Source: Niallia sp052318935 | Lineage (GTDB): Bacteria > Bacillota > Bacilli > Bacillales > Cytobacillaceae | Assembly (NCBI GenBank): GCA_052318935.1 | Contig: JBQRKO010000010.1 | Strand: one strand, 5' to 3' | Length of the DNA: 64,000 bases | Shown here: positions 43,798-51,987 of the stretch, piece by piece | Layout of the letters: every line of letters begins with the position of its first letter | Position numbering within the stretch: the first letter of the stretch is position 1 | Made by a program: the position numbers and the translations under genes | The notes under the pieces: generated by a model | The model's database searches: none | The model's input: only the letters and a program-made list of their open reading frames with translations | Told to the model about the DNA's origin: nothing

Positions 43798-46095
43798 ATG
43801 AGCAATGTAAAAAATTCTAATTTAGGATACCCAAGAATCGGCGAAAACAGAGAATGGAAAAAAGCTTTAGAACAGTTTTGGGCTGGCAAGATAGAAAAAG
43901 CGGAATTTTTAGAAGCAATTGAAGAGCTTCGTTTAAGCCATTTGAAAAAACAGAAAGAACATGGAATTGATTTAATTCCAGTTGGCGATTTTTCTTTATA
44001 TGATCATGTATTAGATACAGCAGCAATGTTTGGGCTTGTGCCTAAGCGTTTTGAATACAATGGCGGCAAAGTATCTCTTGAGACATATTTTGAAATTGCC
44101 CGTGGAGCGAAAAATGCTGTAGCATCTGAAATGACAAAATGGTTTAATACAAACTACCATTACATTGTTCCGGAATTGAATGATGCGCAGCCAGTACTTG
44201 TAGAAAACCGTCCTTTAAGCTTTTATAAAGAGGCAAAAGAAAAGCTTAGTATTAACGGTAAACCAGTTATTTTAGGTCCAATCACTTTTATAAAACTATC
44301 AAAAGGATATAAACAAGAGGATTTTGCAGCTATCGTAAATCAATTTGTGCCTTTATATGAAGAAGTTGCAAAGCAGCTTCAAGAAGAAGGAGTAGAGTGG
44401 CTGCAAATTGATGAGCCGATTTTATCTACATCCATAACAAAAGAAGAGTTGGCATTATTTAAGCCAGTTTATACAGCATTAACAACAGCTGCGCCAAAAC
44501 TAAAATTTATTTTGCAAACGTATTTTGAAGCAATCGAGCAATATGAAGAAGTCGTTTCACTACCTGTTCAGGCAATTGGACTTGATTTTGTACATGATGA
44601 AGGACAAAATCTTGCAGCATTAAAAGAAAAGGGCTTTCCGGAAGATAAAGTTTTATTTGCTGGGGTTGTAGATGGAAGAAATATTTGGAAAGCTTCTCTT
44701 GGAAAAATCTCTTCTCTTTTAGAAGAAATTGGACACATAGTAGGAAAAGATCGTGTTGTTGTACAGCCATCTTGTAGTCTTTTACATGTACCAGTTACTG
44801 CTAAGAATGAACAAGAATTAGAGCCAGTATTAAAAGAGGCAATTTCTTTTGCGGATGAAAAATTAGCAGAAGTAGCGATTCTTGCGAAAGGCTTACAGGA
44901 AGGGAAAGCTGCGATTCAAAATGAAGTGGACAACAGTGAAAAAGCAATTGCTGCATTGGCAGCATCTTCTCACCGTAATAATGCAGAAGTACAAGAAGCG
45001 ATTCAAAATATTTCTTCTTACGCTTCCGAAAGATATGCTGGATTTGAAGAACGTTTAGCTCTTCAAGAGAAAGTATTTAACTTGCCCATTTTGCCAACAA
45101 CAACAATTGGAAGTTTCCCGCAAACTGCAGAAGTTAGAAAGAATCGTTTAAAATGGCGCAAAGGAGAACTTTCCAACGAAGAATATGGAAAATTTATTGA
45201 AGAAGAAACAAAAAGATGGATTGACATTCAAGAAAAATTAGAAATAGACGTATTAGTGCATGGTGAATTTGAACGAACAGACATGGTTGAATATTTCGGT
45301 GAAAAATTAGCTGGCTTCCAGTTTACAAAATTCGGATGGGTGCAGTCTTATGGTTCACGATGTGTAAAACCGCCTGTGATTTTTGGAGATGTTGCATTCA
45401 TTGAGCCAATGACAGTGAAAGAAACAGTATACGCACAATCCTTAACAAAGAAGCCAGTAAAAGGAATGCTGACAGGTCCAATTACAATCTTAAACTGGTC
45501 TTTCGTACGAAATGACATTTCCAGACAACAAGTAGTAAATCAAATTGCACTTGCGCTCCGCAAAGAAGTGAAAGCGTTGGAACAAAGCGGCATTCGCATG
45601 ATTCAAGTCGATGAGCCAGCTATCCGCGAAGGGCTTCCATTAAAGGAAAGCAAAAAAGAGGGCTATTTAAATGGTGCAGTATATGCATTTAAATTGTCTG
45701 TATCGTGCGTAAAAAATGAAACACAAATTCATACACATATGTGCTATTCAGATTTTAAAAATATTATTAACAGCATTGATGCTTTAGACGTAGATGTCAT
45801 TTCCATCGAAACATCAAGAAGCCATGGAGAGTTGATTGAAGCGTTTGAAGTAAATGAATATAAAAAAGGGATCGGCCTAGGGGTTTATGATATCCACAGC
45901 CCGCGTATTCCAACATTAGAAGAAATCACAAGAAACATCGATCGCGCGTTAAAGGTGCTTGATTCGAAATTGTTTTGGATCAATCCAGACTGCGGATTAA
46001 AAACACGCGGAGAATATGAAACAGTTGAAGCATTAAAAGTAATGGTAGAAGCAGCCAAACAAACAAGAGCAAAGCTGCTTGTAACAGAGGGATAA
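43798..46095 (+). CDS. metE: cobalamin-independent methionine synthase MetE
   Basis: 765 residues, full length for MetE, which moves a methyl group from 5-methyltetrahydropteroyltri-glutamate to homocysteine without B12. The N-terminal half (NLGYPRIGENREWKKALEQF) binds folate. The C-terminal half has the zinc site HTHMCYSDF (His, Cys) and NPDCGLKTRGEYE (Cys), with the Glu of LVHGEFERTDMVEYFGE. ATG follows AGGAGTGG. It is controlled by tandem SAM-I and cobalamin riboswitches in a long leader. The presence of a B12 switch implies that the organism also has, or once had, the B12-dependent enzyme MetH. Confidence 0.97.
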   Translation: MSNVKNSNLGYPRIGENREWKKALEQFWAGKIEKAEFLEAIEELRLSHLKKQKEHGIDLIPVGDFSLYDHVLDTAAMFGLVPKRFEYNGGKVSLETYFEIARGAKNAVASEMTKWFNTNYHYIVPELNDAQPVLVENRPLSFYKEAKEKLSINGKPVILGPITFIKLSKGYKQEDFAAIVNQFVPLYEEVAKQLQEEGVEWLQIDEPILSTSITKEELALFKPVYTALTTAAPKLKFILQTYFEAIEQYEEVVSLPVQAIGLDFVHDEGQNLAALKEKGFPEDKVLFAGVVDGRNIWKASLGKISSLLEEIGHIVGKDRVVVQPSCSLLHVPVTAKNEQELEPVLKEAISFADEKLAEVAILAKGLQEGKAAIQNEVDNSEKAIAALAASSHRNNAEVQEAIQNISSYASERYAGFEERLALQEKVFNLPILPTTTIGSFPQTAEVRKNRLKWRKGELSNEEYGKFIEEETKRWIDIQEKLEIDVLVHGEFERTDMVEYFGEKLAGFQFTKFGWVQSYGSRCVKPPVIFGDVAFIEPMTVKETVYAQSLTKKPVKGMLTGPITILNWSFVRNDISRQQVVNQIALALRKEVKALEQSGIRMIQVDEPAIREGLPLKESKKEGYLNGAVYAFKLSVSCVKNETQIHTHMCYSDFKNIINSIDALDVDVISIETSRSHGELIEAFEVNEYKKGIGLGVYDIHSPRIPTLEEITRNIDRALKVLDSKLFWINPDCGLKTRGEYETVEALKVMVEAAKQTRAKLLVTEG

Positions 46096-46143
46096 GAGGA
46101 GTAATGTAGAAAAGTTTAAGAATGATCGTTTTTAGTCATAATG

Positions 46144-46190
46144 AAAGGATAATTAGTTCAAGATGAACTAGTTATCCTTTCTTTTTTGTC
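46144..46190 (+). terminator. metE terminator
   Basis: AAAGGATAATTAGTTCA pairs with TGAACTAGTTATCCTTT across AGA and is followed by CTTTTTTG. Confidence 0.85.
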
Positions 46191-46262
46191 CATGGAAATA
46201 TTTATTTCTTCTGTTATATTGTTAAAATAAATAATTAATTTATTTCTTAAGATAGATAACGG

Positions 46263-46383
46263 TCTAGCTGCAGCGCCTAGCTCTTGTGGAAAATAACCTC
46301 ATGCCTCTAAAAGTAAAAAACACTTTTTTGAGTCATGAGAACATTTTTCTTCAGAGCTGTTCAAGACGCTTCCGCTTTTCTTA
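46263..46383. repeat. dispersed repeat family B, copy B4
   Basis: Starts TCTAGCTGCAGCGCCTAGCT and ends TTCAAGACGCTTCCGCTTTT, closest to copy B2. It occupies most of the metE-YitT gap. Confidence 0.75.
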
Positions 46384-46474
46384 CAAAAAGATATTTACAA
46401 ACAATGGATAAACGTGATATAAATCGTTAAGACAGACTGTAAATGCAGTCAATTATTATAGAAGAATAGGATAA

Positions 46475-47335
46475 ATGGTGAAAAATATGAAGAAAGAAAT
46501 GTACAAAAAAGTAAAAGATATCGTGTTTATTTTGCTGGGATCCTTTTTATTTGCTTTAGCAGTTAATTTATTTGTTATTCCAAATAAATTTGGAGAAGGC
46601 GGCGTCACCGGGATTACAATTATTTTGTTTTACTTATTTCAATGGGGGCCAGGAATTGTTAGTTTTATTCTCAATGGTTTTTTACTTGTAATAGGATATA
46701 AATTTTTAGATAAACAGACATGTATTTATACGATAATTGCTGTTATTTTTAATTCATTATTTTTACATGTAACGGAAAACTGGCGTATTGAATCAAATGA
46801 GATGGTCATTAATGCTATATTCGGCGGTGTGCTGGCAGGAATTGGCATCGGTATGATTTTAAAAGTGGGCGGAACAACGGCCGGAACAACGATTTTAGCA
46901 AAAATTACAAATAAATATCTCGACTGGAATGTCAGCTTTTCTTTATTGTTTTTTGATTTAATTGTTGCTTTTTCTTCTTATTTTATTATAGGACCGGAAA
47001 AATTGATGATTACGATTGTGATGTTGTATATCGCAACGAAAGTAATGGAGTTTATTATTGAAGGACTGAATCCGAAGAAGGCTGTCACGATTATTTCAAG
47101 TAAACAAAGCGAAATCGCAGAAAAAGTAAATGACATAATGGATCGAGGCGTAACGGTTATGTACGGAAGAGGCTTCTATTCAAAAGATGCGAAAGAAATT
47201 CTTTATATTGTCATCAGCAAACAAGAAATGGTTACTTTAAAGAAAATTGTCAAAGAAGTAGACGAAGAAGCATTTATTGCTATTCATGATGTCCGCGATG
47301 TATTTGGAAAAGGATTTTTGGAGCTTGCTAAGTAA
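46475..47335 (+). CDS. YitT family membrane protein
   Basis: 286 residues. The N-terminal half has five to six membrane helices (DIVFILLGSFLFALAVNLFV, GIVSFILNGFLLVIGYKF and others) with the YitT hallmark NKFGEGGVTGIT near residue 35 and GGTTAGTTIL near 131. The C-terminal cytosolic part is DUF2179 (about 205-283, KAVTIISSKQSEIAEKVN). Transport substrate unknown. The start is uncertain, because no strong ribosome site precedes ATG 46475 or ATG 46487. Confidence 0.88.
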   Translation: MVKNMKKEMYKKVKDIVFILLGSFLFALAVNLFVIPNKFGEGGVTGITIILFYLFQWGPGIVSFILNGFLLVIGYKFLDKQTCIYTIIAVIFNSLFLHVTENWRIESNEMVINAIFGGVLAGIGIGMILKVGGTTAGTTILAKITNKYLDWNVSFSLLFFDLIVAFSSYFIIGPEKLMITIVMLYIATKVMEFIIEGLNPKKAVTIISSKQSEIAEKVNDIMDRGVTVMYGRGFYSKDAKEILYIVISKQEMVTLKKIVKEVDEEAFIAIHDVRDVFGKGFLELAK

Positions 47336-47354
47336 ATAATCTAGTTTAGTAGTA

Positions 47355-47385
47355 AAACCTCACTTTAATTAGTGGGGTTTATTTT
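47355..47385 (+). terminator. terminator after the YitT gene
   Basis: AAACCTCACT pairs with AGTGGGGTTT across TTAATT and is followed by ATTTTCTATT. Confidence 0.7.
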
Positions 47386-47471
47386 CTATTATATAGAAAA
47401 TAAGTGATCAGCCTTGTATAGTTAAATAATGTAAGTATCAATGATAGTGGAGAAAGGAATAAATAATTAAC

Positions 47472-48002
47472 ATGACTTTTCAAACATATAAAAAAGTAAT
47501 CGAAAAAAAAGTCCGTTATGACAATAAAGTAGTCGAACATAGTTGTTTATTGCTGCAAGCAGAACCGTATATCGTGCTTTTTCATAAAATCACTGATTCT
47601 TTTACAATGACAACAGTGGAAGGAAAGCACCTGACTATTTCTGAAGGCAGTTATACAACTGCTTTTTACTGGAAAGATCGGCCTTATAATGTATATTTGT
47701 GGAGAGATAGTGAAGGGAATTATTTAGGCTGCTATTTTAATATAGTGAAAAATACGTATAGGACGGATGCTATCGTCTGTTTTGAAGATTTAATGATAGA
47801 TGTGCTCGTTTTGCCAAATGGTCAGGTCTTTATTTTAGATGAGGACGAGTTGCCTGAACCGATAGAGCAGTTTGAAAAGGGTCAAGTGCAAAAAGCGTTG
47901 ACTCACTTAACTACTAATATGGAGATCGTGTTATCTGAAGTTTTTACTGATATAGAGAAGAGTTTTCCGCATGAAAACATGCTATTGTTCCTTAATCAGT
48001 AA
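47472..48002 (+). CDS. DUF402 protein
   Basis: 176 residues of the DUF402 family (FomD/YgaC-like fold), nucleoside phosphate hydrolase-like proteins. The typical core is TAFYWKDRPYNVYLWRDSEG, then YFNIVKNTYRTDAIVCFEDL with VLVLPNGQVFILDEDEL; acidic residues here bind metal in characterised members. No signal peptide. The ribosome site is weak (GAAAGGAATAAATAATTAAC). Role unknown. Confidence 0.8.
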   Translation: MTFQTYKKVIEKKVRYDNKVVEHSCLLLQAEPYIVLFHKITDSFTMTTVEGKHLTISEGSYTTAFYWKDRPYNVYLWRDSEGNYLGCYFNIVKNTYRTDAIVCFEDLMIDVLVLPNGQVFILDEDELPEPIEQFEKGQVQKALTHLTTNMEIVLSEVFTDIEKSFPHENMLLFLNQ

Positions 48003-48158
48003 GTATTGATGAAATAAATTAGGCTGTTTAAAACATAAGAGCCCTCCCGAAAATTTTACGCATCCAATTTTCCACACAATATAATGACCAACAACTTTTA
48101 AAACCGAAGATATAGAAGAAATATATGGTAAAATTTATTGAAAAGGAGGGTAATAGAA

Positions 48159-49154
48159 ATGGAAACAAGATGTATCTATCCATACATTTATTTTTTGGGC
48201 GACCCAGTTGTGTTTGTATTTGACATAAAAGTAGAAAAATACATAAGACCATCTCAGTTAAGAGAAGCGGGAGATTGTAAAGTTTACGAACTGAAGGATG
48301 GAGAGGAGTTTGAGTCATTTGATCATATAGAAGCAACCCCAGTTACTGGCGCTGGCTATTTTATGAGTGAGGAAGGGATTGCTTTTATGACAAAAGAGGT
48401 GAACCGGCAAATTAGCCATCATAAAAAAATATCCTCCACAAGCATAAAGGAAGATTTCCATGCCCCTGTCCACCTTGTTGCTTCTGAGTCGACAGCTGGG
48501 TCTTTACGTGCTGCCCTCGATTCTCCTAATAAGGTGATTGGTTTATCAGAGTATCTGGCTGTAGGTCCAATCAGAAATTTACATACAGAAAGTGGACAAG
48601 CAGAACGGTTTGAATGGCTGTTCGATCACATTAATATGGAAATAAGTGAATTTGACCAGGAGATTCGCTTTACAAATACACTTGTCGAAATAGCAGAAAT
48701 CTCAAAACATGCTCCTATTTATATTTGGTGTGGCAATAACAATGAAGAACAAACCGCACTCCGTTTTTTTCTTTATCTTTTAGCAGATAAAACAAACGAT
48801 ATTTTTCTTATCCATATTAATGAACACAATGACATTAAACATACTCATATCTCTATGTTTGACGATAAGGAATTAAAGATTCTTTTTGAGTATAAGCAAA
48901 AGAAAGGAAGAACTCCACTTTCCAACGAGGAAAAAATCAATTATATCGAAGAATGGATGACGTTGGCAAAGTCAAAGGAAGTACTGCGCATTTGGCAAGA
49001 GAACAAAATTGGCAGTGTTTCTGAGCAGTATTTTGATTCTATTATTCTAAAAGTAATTAAAACATTACATGAAAAGCAAGAAAATAAAGAGTTTATTAGA
49101 GTCTCTGCCATTATTGGGGAAACGATCGATCAATTGGAGGAATGGAATATATGA
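48159..49154 (+). CDS. DUF1835 protein, C-terminus split off by frameshift
   Basis: About 331 residues. The DUF1835 domain (about 95-215) has HLVASESTAGSLRAALDSPN, the acid AVGPI loop, and IYIWCGNNNEEQTALRFFLY. A DUF3658 region begins after about residue 240. The product ends EEWNI at a TGA, while a complementary 38-residue frame starts at 49151, overlapping by ATGA. In homologues both parts form one chain, so a two-base slip in the ATATAT run at about 49147-49152 is likely. ATG 48159 is well spaced from AAGGAGGG. Function unknown. Confidence 0.75.
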   Translation: METRCIYPYIYFLGDPVVFVFDIKVEKYIRPSQLREAGDCKVYELKDGEEFESFDHIEATPVTGAGYFMSEEGIAFMTKEVNRQISHHKKISSTSIKEDFHAPVHLVASESTAGSLRAALDSPNKVIGLSEYLAVGPIRNLHTESGQAERFEWLFDHINMEISEFDQEIRFTNTLVEIAEISKHAPIYIWCGNNNEEQTALRFFLYLLADKTNDIFLIHINEHNDIKHTHISMFDDKELKILFEYKQKKGRTPLSNEEKINYIEEWMTLAKSKEVLRIWQENKIGSVSEQYFDSIILKVIKTLHEKQENKEFIRVSAIIGETIDQLEEWNI

Positions 49155-49267
49155 GTGATTCTTTTATAGAATACCGCATTCGTGATCTTGTATACAGCGG
49201 GATATTAAAGATGAAAGGGATTCCTAAATCGATGCGGCATTATCGCGTAATGCTTTCTGAAGGATAA
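49151..49267 (+). pseudogene. C-terminal part of the DUF1835/DUF3658 gene
   Basis: Reads SDSFIEYRIRDLVYSGILKM, then KGIPKSMRHYRVMLSEG to a stop, matching the normal end of a DUF3658 domain. It begins at ATG within the previous gene's stop (ATGA overlap), so it could be translated by coupling, but as a separate 38-residue piece it is unlikely to be functional unless the two halves associate. Confidence 0.65.
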
Positions 49268-49287
49268 GAGAGGCTTTACCTGTAAAA

Positions 49288-49324
49288 AAAGGATATTTTC
49301 ATGAATGGAAATATCCTTTTTTTA
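49288..49324. terminator. terminator
   Basis: AAAGGATATTTTC pairs with GGAAATATCCTTTT across ATGAAT, with T run; serves the convergent genes. Confidence 0.8.
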
Positions 49325-49344
49325 GGATGTGCTTTTTATCTCTA

Positions 49345-49583
49345 TTATTCTTCTAATAGCTCTTTCAGCATTTTCTCTCGATTATGCAAAAAGTATTTCG
49401 TAATTTGATAATGATCGGTTTCTTCATACTCCATTTCTTCTATTCTTCCATTGTCAAAGCTAAAAATTGTTGCATTTGGGTAGCCTAATAGAATAGGAGA
49501 ATGGGTGGCAATAATAAATTGGCATTCACCGGATTCACTTAATTGATGTAAGAGCCGCAAAAAAACTAACTGCCTTTGCGGGG
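49345..49583 (-). pseudogene. AAA ATPase (COG3910-like), C-terminal part
   Basis: Minus-strand C-terminal part of an ATPase gene interrupted by an IS607-type element. From the IS boundary the frame reads PQRQLVFLRLLHQLSESGEC, then QFIIATHSPILLGYPNATIF, with the H-loop/switch THSPILL. The end is KYFLHNREKMLKELLEE. The N-terminal part lies at 51986-52464 on the other side of the element; joining the two restores DEPEAALS-PQRQL. Confidence 0.85.
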
Positions 49584-49632
49584 TAGAAAAACAGTTTAAT
49601 TAAATCTACTTAAATGCCTCCATATCTATTTG

Positions 49633-49675
49633 AAAACCTCCTTATATGGTAATATAAACCATATGAGGAGGTTTT
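49633..49675 (+). promoter_or_regulatory. hairpin covering the tnpA ribosome site
   Basis: AAAACCTCCTTATATGGT pairs with ACCATATGAGGAGGTTTT (one mismatch) around AATATAA. The AGGAGG in the right arm is the Shine-Dalgarno site of tnpA, so in RNA the stem would hide it; as DNA it is an 18-bp palindrome near the element's left end that tnpA or a repressor could bind. Confidence 0.7.
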
Positions 49676-49677
49676 TT

Positions 49678-50280
49678 TTGTATAGCATTAATAAAGCATC
49701 AGAAATGTTAGGTGTCTTTATATCAACTTTGAGAAGATGGGAAAAAGAAGGGAAATTTAACTCCATTAATACAACGGGTGGTCATCGTAGATACACGATT
49801 GAAGAATTAAATAAAATAAAGAAAATTAAACCCAAAGAAGGCAAAATAACCATAGGTTACTGTCGAGTTTCTTCTTCTGATCAAAAAGAAGATTTAAAGA
49901 GACAAATTGAAACAGTTTCCACTTTTTGTATCGCTAAAGGTTACACTTTCCGAATCATTGATGACTTAGGGAGTGGGTTGAATTATAACAAAAAAGGTTT
50001 AAAAGAACTTATCGCTTTAATTCAAAGTAATAAGGTTGATAGAATAGTGGTTCATTATAAAGATAGACCCATTCGATTTGGTTATGAAATCATAGAACAA
50101 ATATGTGATTTTCATGAAGTGGAAATCGAAGTGATTAATCATACAGAAGATAAATCGTATGAACAAGAACTGGTTGAAGATATGTTATCCACTATTACTG
50201 TTTTCAGCAGCCGTTTATACGGTAGTAGGAGTCATAAGCAAAAAAAGTTAAAAAAAAGCAATGGAAGAAGCACTTGCTGA
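49678..50280 (+). CDS. tnpA: IS607-family serine recombinase TnpA
   Basis: About 200 residues. An N-terminal MerR-like DNA-binding domain (INKASEMLGVFISTLRRWEK, then GGHRRYTIEEL) comes before a resolvase catalytic domain, the order typical of IS607 and opposite to ordinary resolvases. The nucleophile is Ser65 in GYCRVSSSDQKEDLKRQ; the downstream LIQSNKVDRIVVHYKDRPIR and FHEVEIEVINHTED fit. TTG 49678 follows AGGAGG by six to seven bases, with that site inside a hairpin. It performs excision and insertion at GG dinucleotides. It appears intact. Confidence 0.88.
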   Translation: MYSINKASEMLGVFISTLRRWEKEGKFNSINTTGGHRRYTIEELNKIKKIKPKEGKITIGYCRVSSSDQKEDLKRQIETVSTFCIAKGYTFRIIDDLGSGLNYNKKGLKELIALIQSNKVDRIVVHYKDRPIRFGYEIIEQICDFHEVEIEVINHTEDKSYEQELVEDMLSTITVFSSRLYGSRSHKQKKLKKSNGRSTC

Positions 50281-50321
50281 AAGTGATTGAATGAAATAAT
50301 TGAACAGAAGGAGGTGAGAAA

Positions 50322-51754
50322 ATGAGTCTAATTTACAATAAAAAGATTCAAGTAATCTTCACAAAAGAAGAAGAGTTGATTCTGGATGGACAAAGTAAAA
50401 TTTGTAATTGGTTGTACAATCAGCTGCTAGATGCTTGTGAAAAGGATTACAAAGAGAATAATAACTCCCTAAAGCTATTAGAAGGTCGAAATTTACGTGA
50501 TTACAGTGTGTCTTTAAAAGAAAAGTACCCTTTTTTAAACACTGTATTTTCCTCTGTATTAAAAGAACCTTCGACACGTTTAAAAAAGGCGTATCAAAGT
50601 TTCTTTAAGGGAGATACGCGATATCCAAAATTCAGAAGTTGGAAAAAGAAATGGTTTAGTTTAGTGTTTGATGAACCAAATAAAGGGTGGAAAATCCAAA
50701 ATAATGGTACACAAATTTCCATTTCTTTAGGGAATATTCCTGGTATGGAAACAGAAAAAGGAAAACGAAATCCGTCTATCATAGGAAATCTGAAAGAAAA
50801 AATGGAAGTACGAGAAGATGAAATACTGAAGACTTTTAGTCTATGTAAACAACAAGGAAACCATTTTTATGCTGTTTTTACTGTAGAACGATGCACAAAA
50901 AAAGAAATGGAATTTAAACAGGTTATGTCTGTTTATCGCAAAGAATATAACCTAGCTAAAAAAGAAAATAGAGAAAAACCACCAAAACCTAAGTTTAAGG
51001 AAGAAACAGTAGTGATACCGAAGAATGTTACATGGATAGCACTCGACCCGAATCATAAAAATTTCTTTGTGGGTGTAGACTTTGAAGGGAATTCCATTGA
51101 GTTTCAAAAGTTGAAGATGATGAAATACTGGGATCAGACCATTGATCAATTAAAATCACTTCGAGATGCGTGTGAAAAGAGATATCGAAAAAGAAAAACA
51201 AAACATGGTAATCCTTTCACAGTACATAGTCCTCGTTGGAATCGATTAAATCATGCGTTAAACATTGCCTATCATAAACGTCGAGAACAAATAAAGACGG
51301 CATTATACTCCATTGTGCATACCTTATATCGAAAATATTGATTATCGGTGACTATACTCCAACAAACAGAACAGCTCCTTTTAATCATATGAAAAGAAGT
51401 ATGCTGAATCAAGAAAAAATGGGAGAATTTCGTAAGGTTTTGGAATGGGTCTCCAGTAAACTAGAAAAATACTACCTGATGGCTAACGAACATAATACAA
51501 CAAAAGAATGTTGTGTTTGTGGGCATTTAGAGAAAAAGGAACCAAATATCCGAAGTTTTGTTTGTGCATGTTGTGGAACCGAATTGTTGAGAGACAATAA
51601 TTCCGCCGTAAACATCGGTAAAAAGGTTGGCTATTCATTGGATGTTGTTGCATATAAGCACAAACTAAAAAACTTCACCTATAAAGGAGAAGCGAAATTT
51701 GGAAAGAAGATTTTATGGTTAGAAAACAACCATTCATTGCCTTGCTTAGGCTAG
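50322..51754 (+). pseudogene. tnpB: RNA-guided nuclease TnpB, frameshifted
   Basis: A TnpB in two overlapping frames: 50322-51341 (339 codons) and 51338-51754. The first holds the N-terminal RNA/DNA-binding region and the RuvC-I Asp in WIALDPNHKNFFVGVD. The second holds the RuvC-II region (IIGDYTPTNRTAPF), the zinc ribbon CCVCGH...CACCG and the RuvC-III Asp in LLRDNNSAVNIG. One base appears missing in the A run near 51331-51336; restoring it gives YRK-ILIIGDYTP. Without repair or frameshifting, no active nuclease can form. The gene starts after AAGGAGGTGAG. It could also be a programmed frameshift or a sequencing error. Confidence 0.8.
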
Positions 51755-51987
51755 TTAGGAGTGTCAAAGGCACGTTTGTACTGACTACACTTATAACGAC
51801 ATGCTTTCCCATTCGAGAGCAAGACAGTGCTCATTTGCACCCTGAAAAAATGTTGTTCTGCCAACAAGACCTTCACGCTGCAATACGGTCTTGATTTGGG
51901 GATAAGATGATTACTCAGGCGAGACATTCTAAAAAATCTATCTACTTAGATAGTTTTGATTAGAATGGAAGAGAAAAATCAAAGCGG
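51755..51987 (+). ncRNA. putative omega RNA (TnpB guide RNA) and right end
   Basis: The 230 bases between the tnpB stop and the element's right end are non-coding and rich in stems: AAGACC with GGTCTT (51867-51892) and CTATC-TACTTA-GATAG (51938-51953). In IS605/IS607 elements the guide RNA overlaps the 3' part of tnpB and runs through the right end, using the adjacent DNA as guide. The expected guide here would start with the host sequence GAGAGTGCAGCTTCTGGC. Assignment by analogy. Confidence 0.6.

Larger units (their letters stand above)
49582..51987 (+). mobile_element. IS607-type insertion element
   Basis: About 2.4 kb carrying a serine recombinase (tnpA) and a TnpB gene in tandem, the IS607 layout. 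It lies in the ATPase gene; the host sequence ...TTTGCGG on the left continues as ...GAGAGTGC on the right. A GG is found at both edges (49582-49583 and 51986-51987), and joining the flanks over one GG restores an open host frame. IS607 elements recombine at GG without target duplications, so the ends are precise to two bases. Confidence 0.85.

Noticed and set aside
48028..48336. A 102-codon minus-strand frame before the DUF1835 gene
   Set aside because: It lies over the start of a well-supported plus-strand gene and has no ribosome site or recognisable family.
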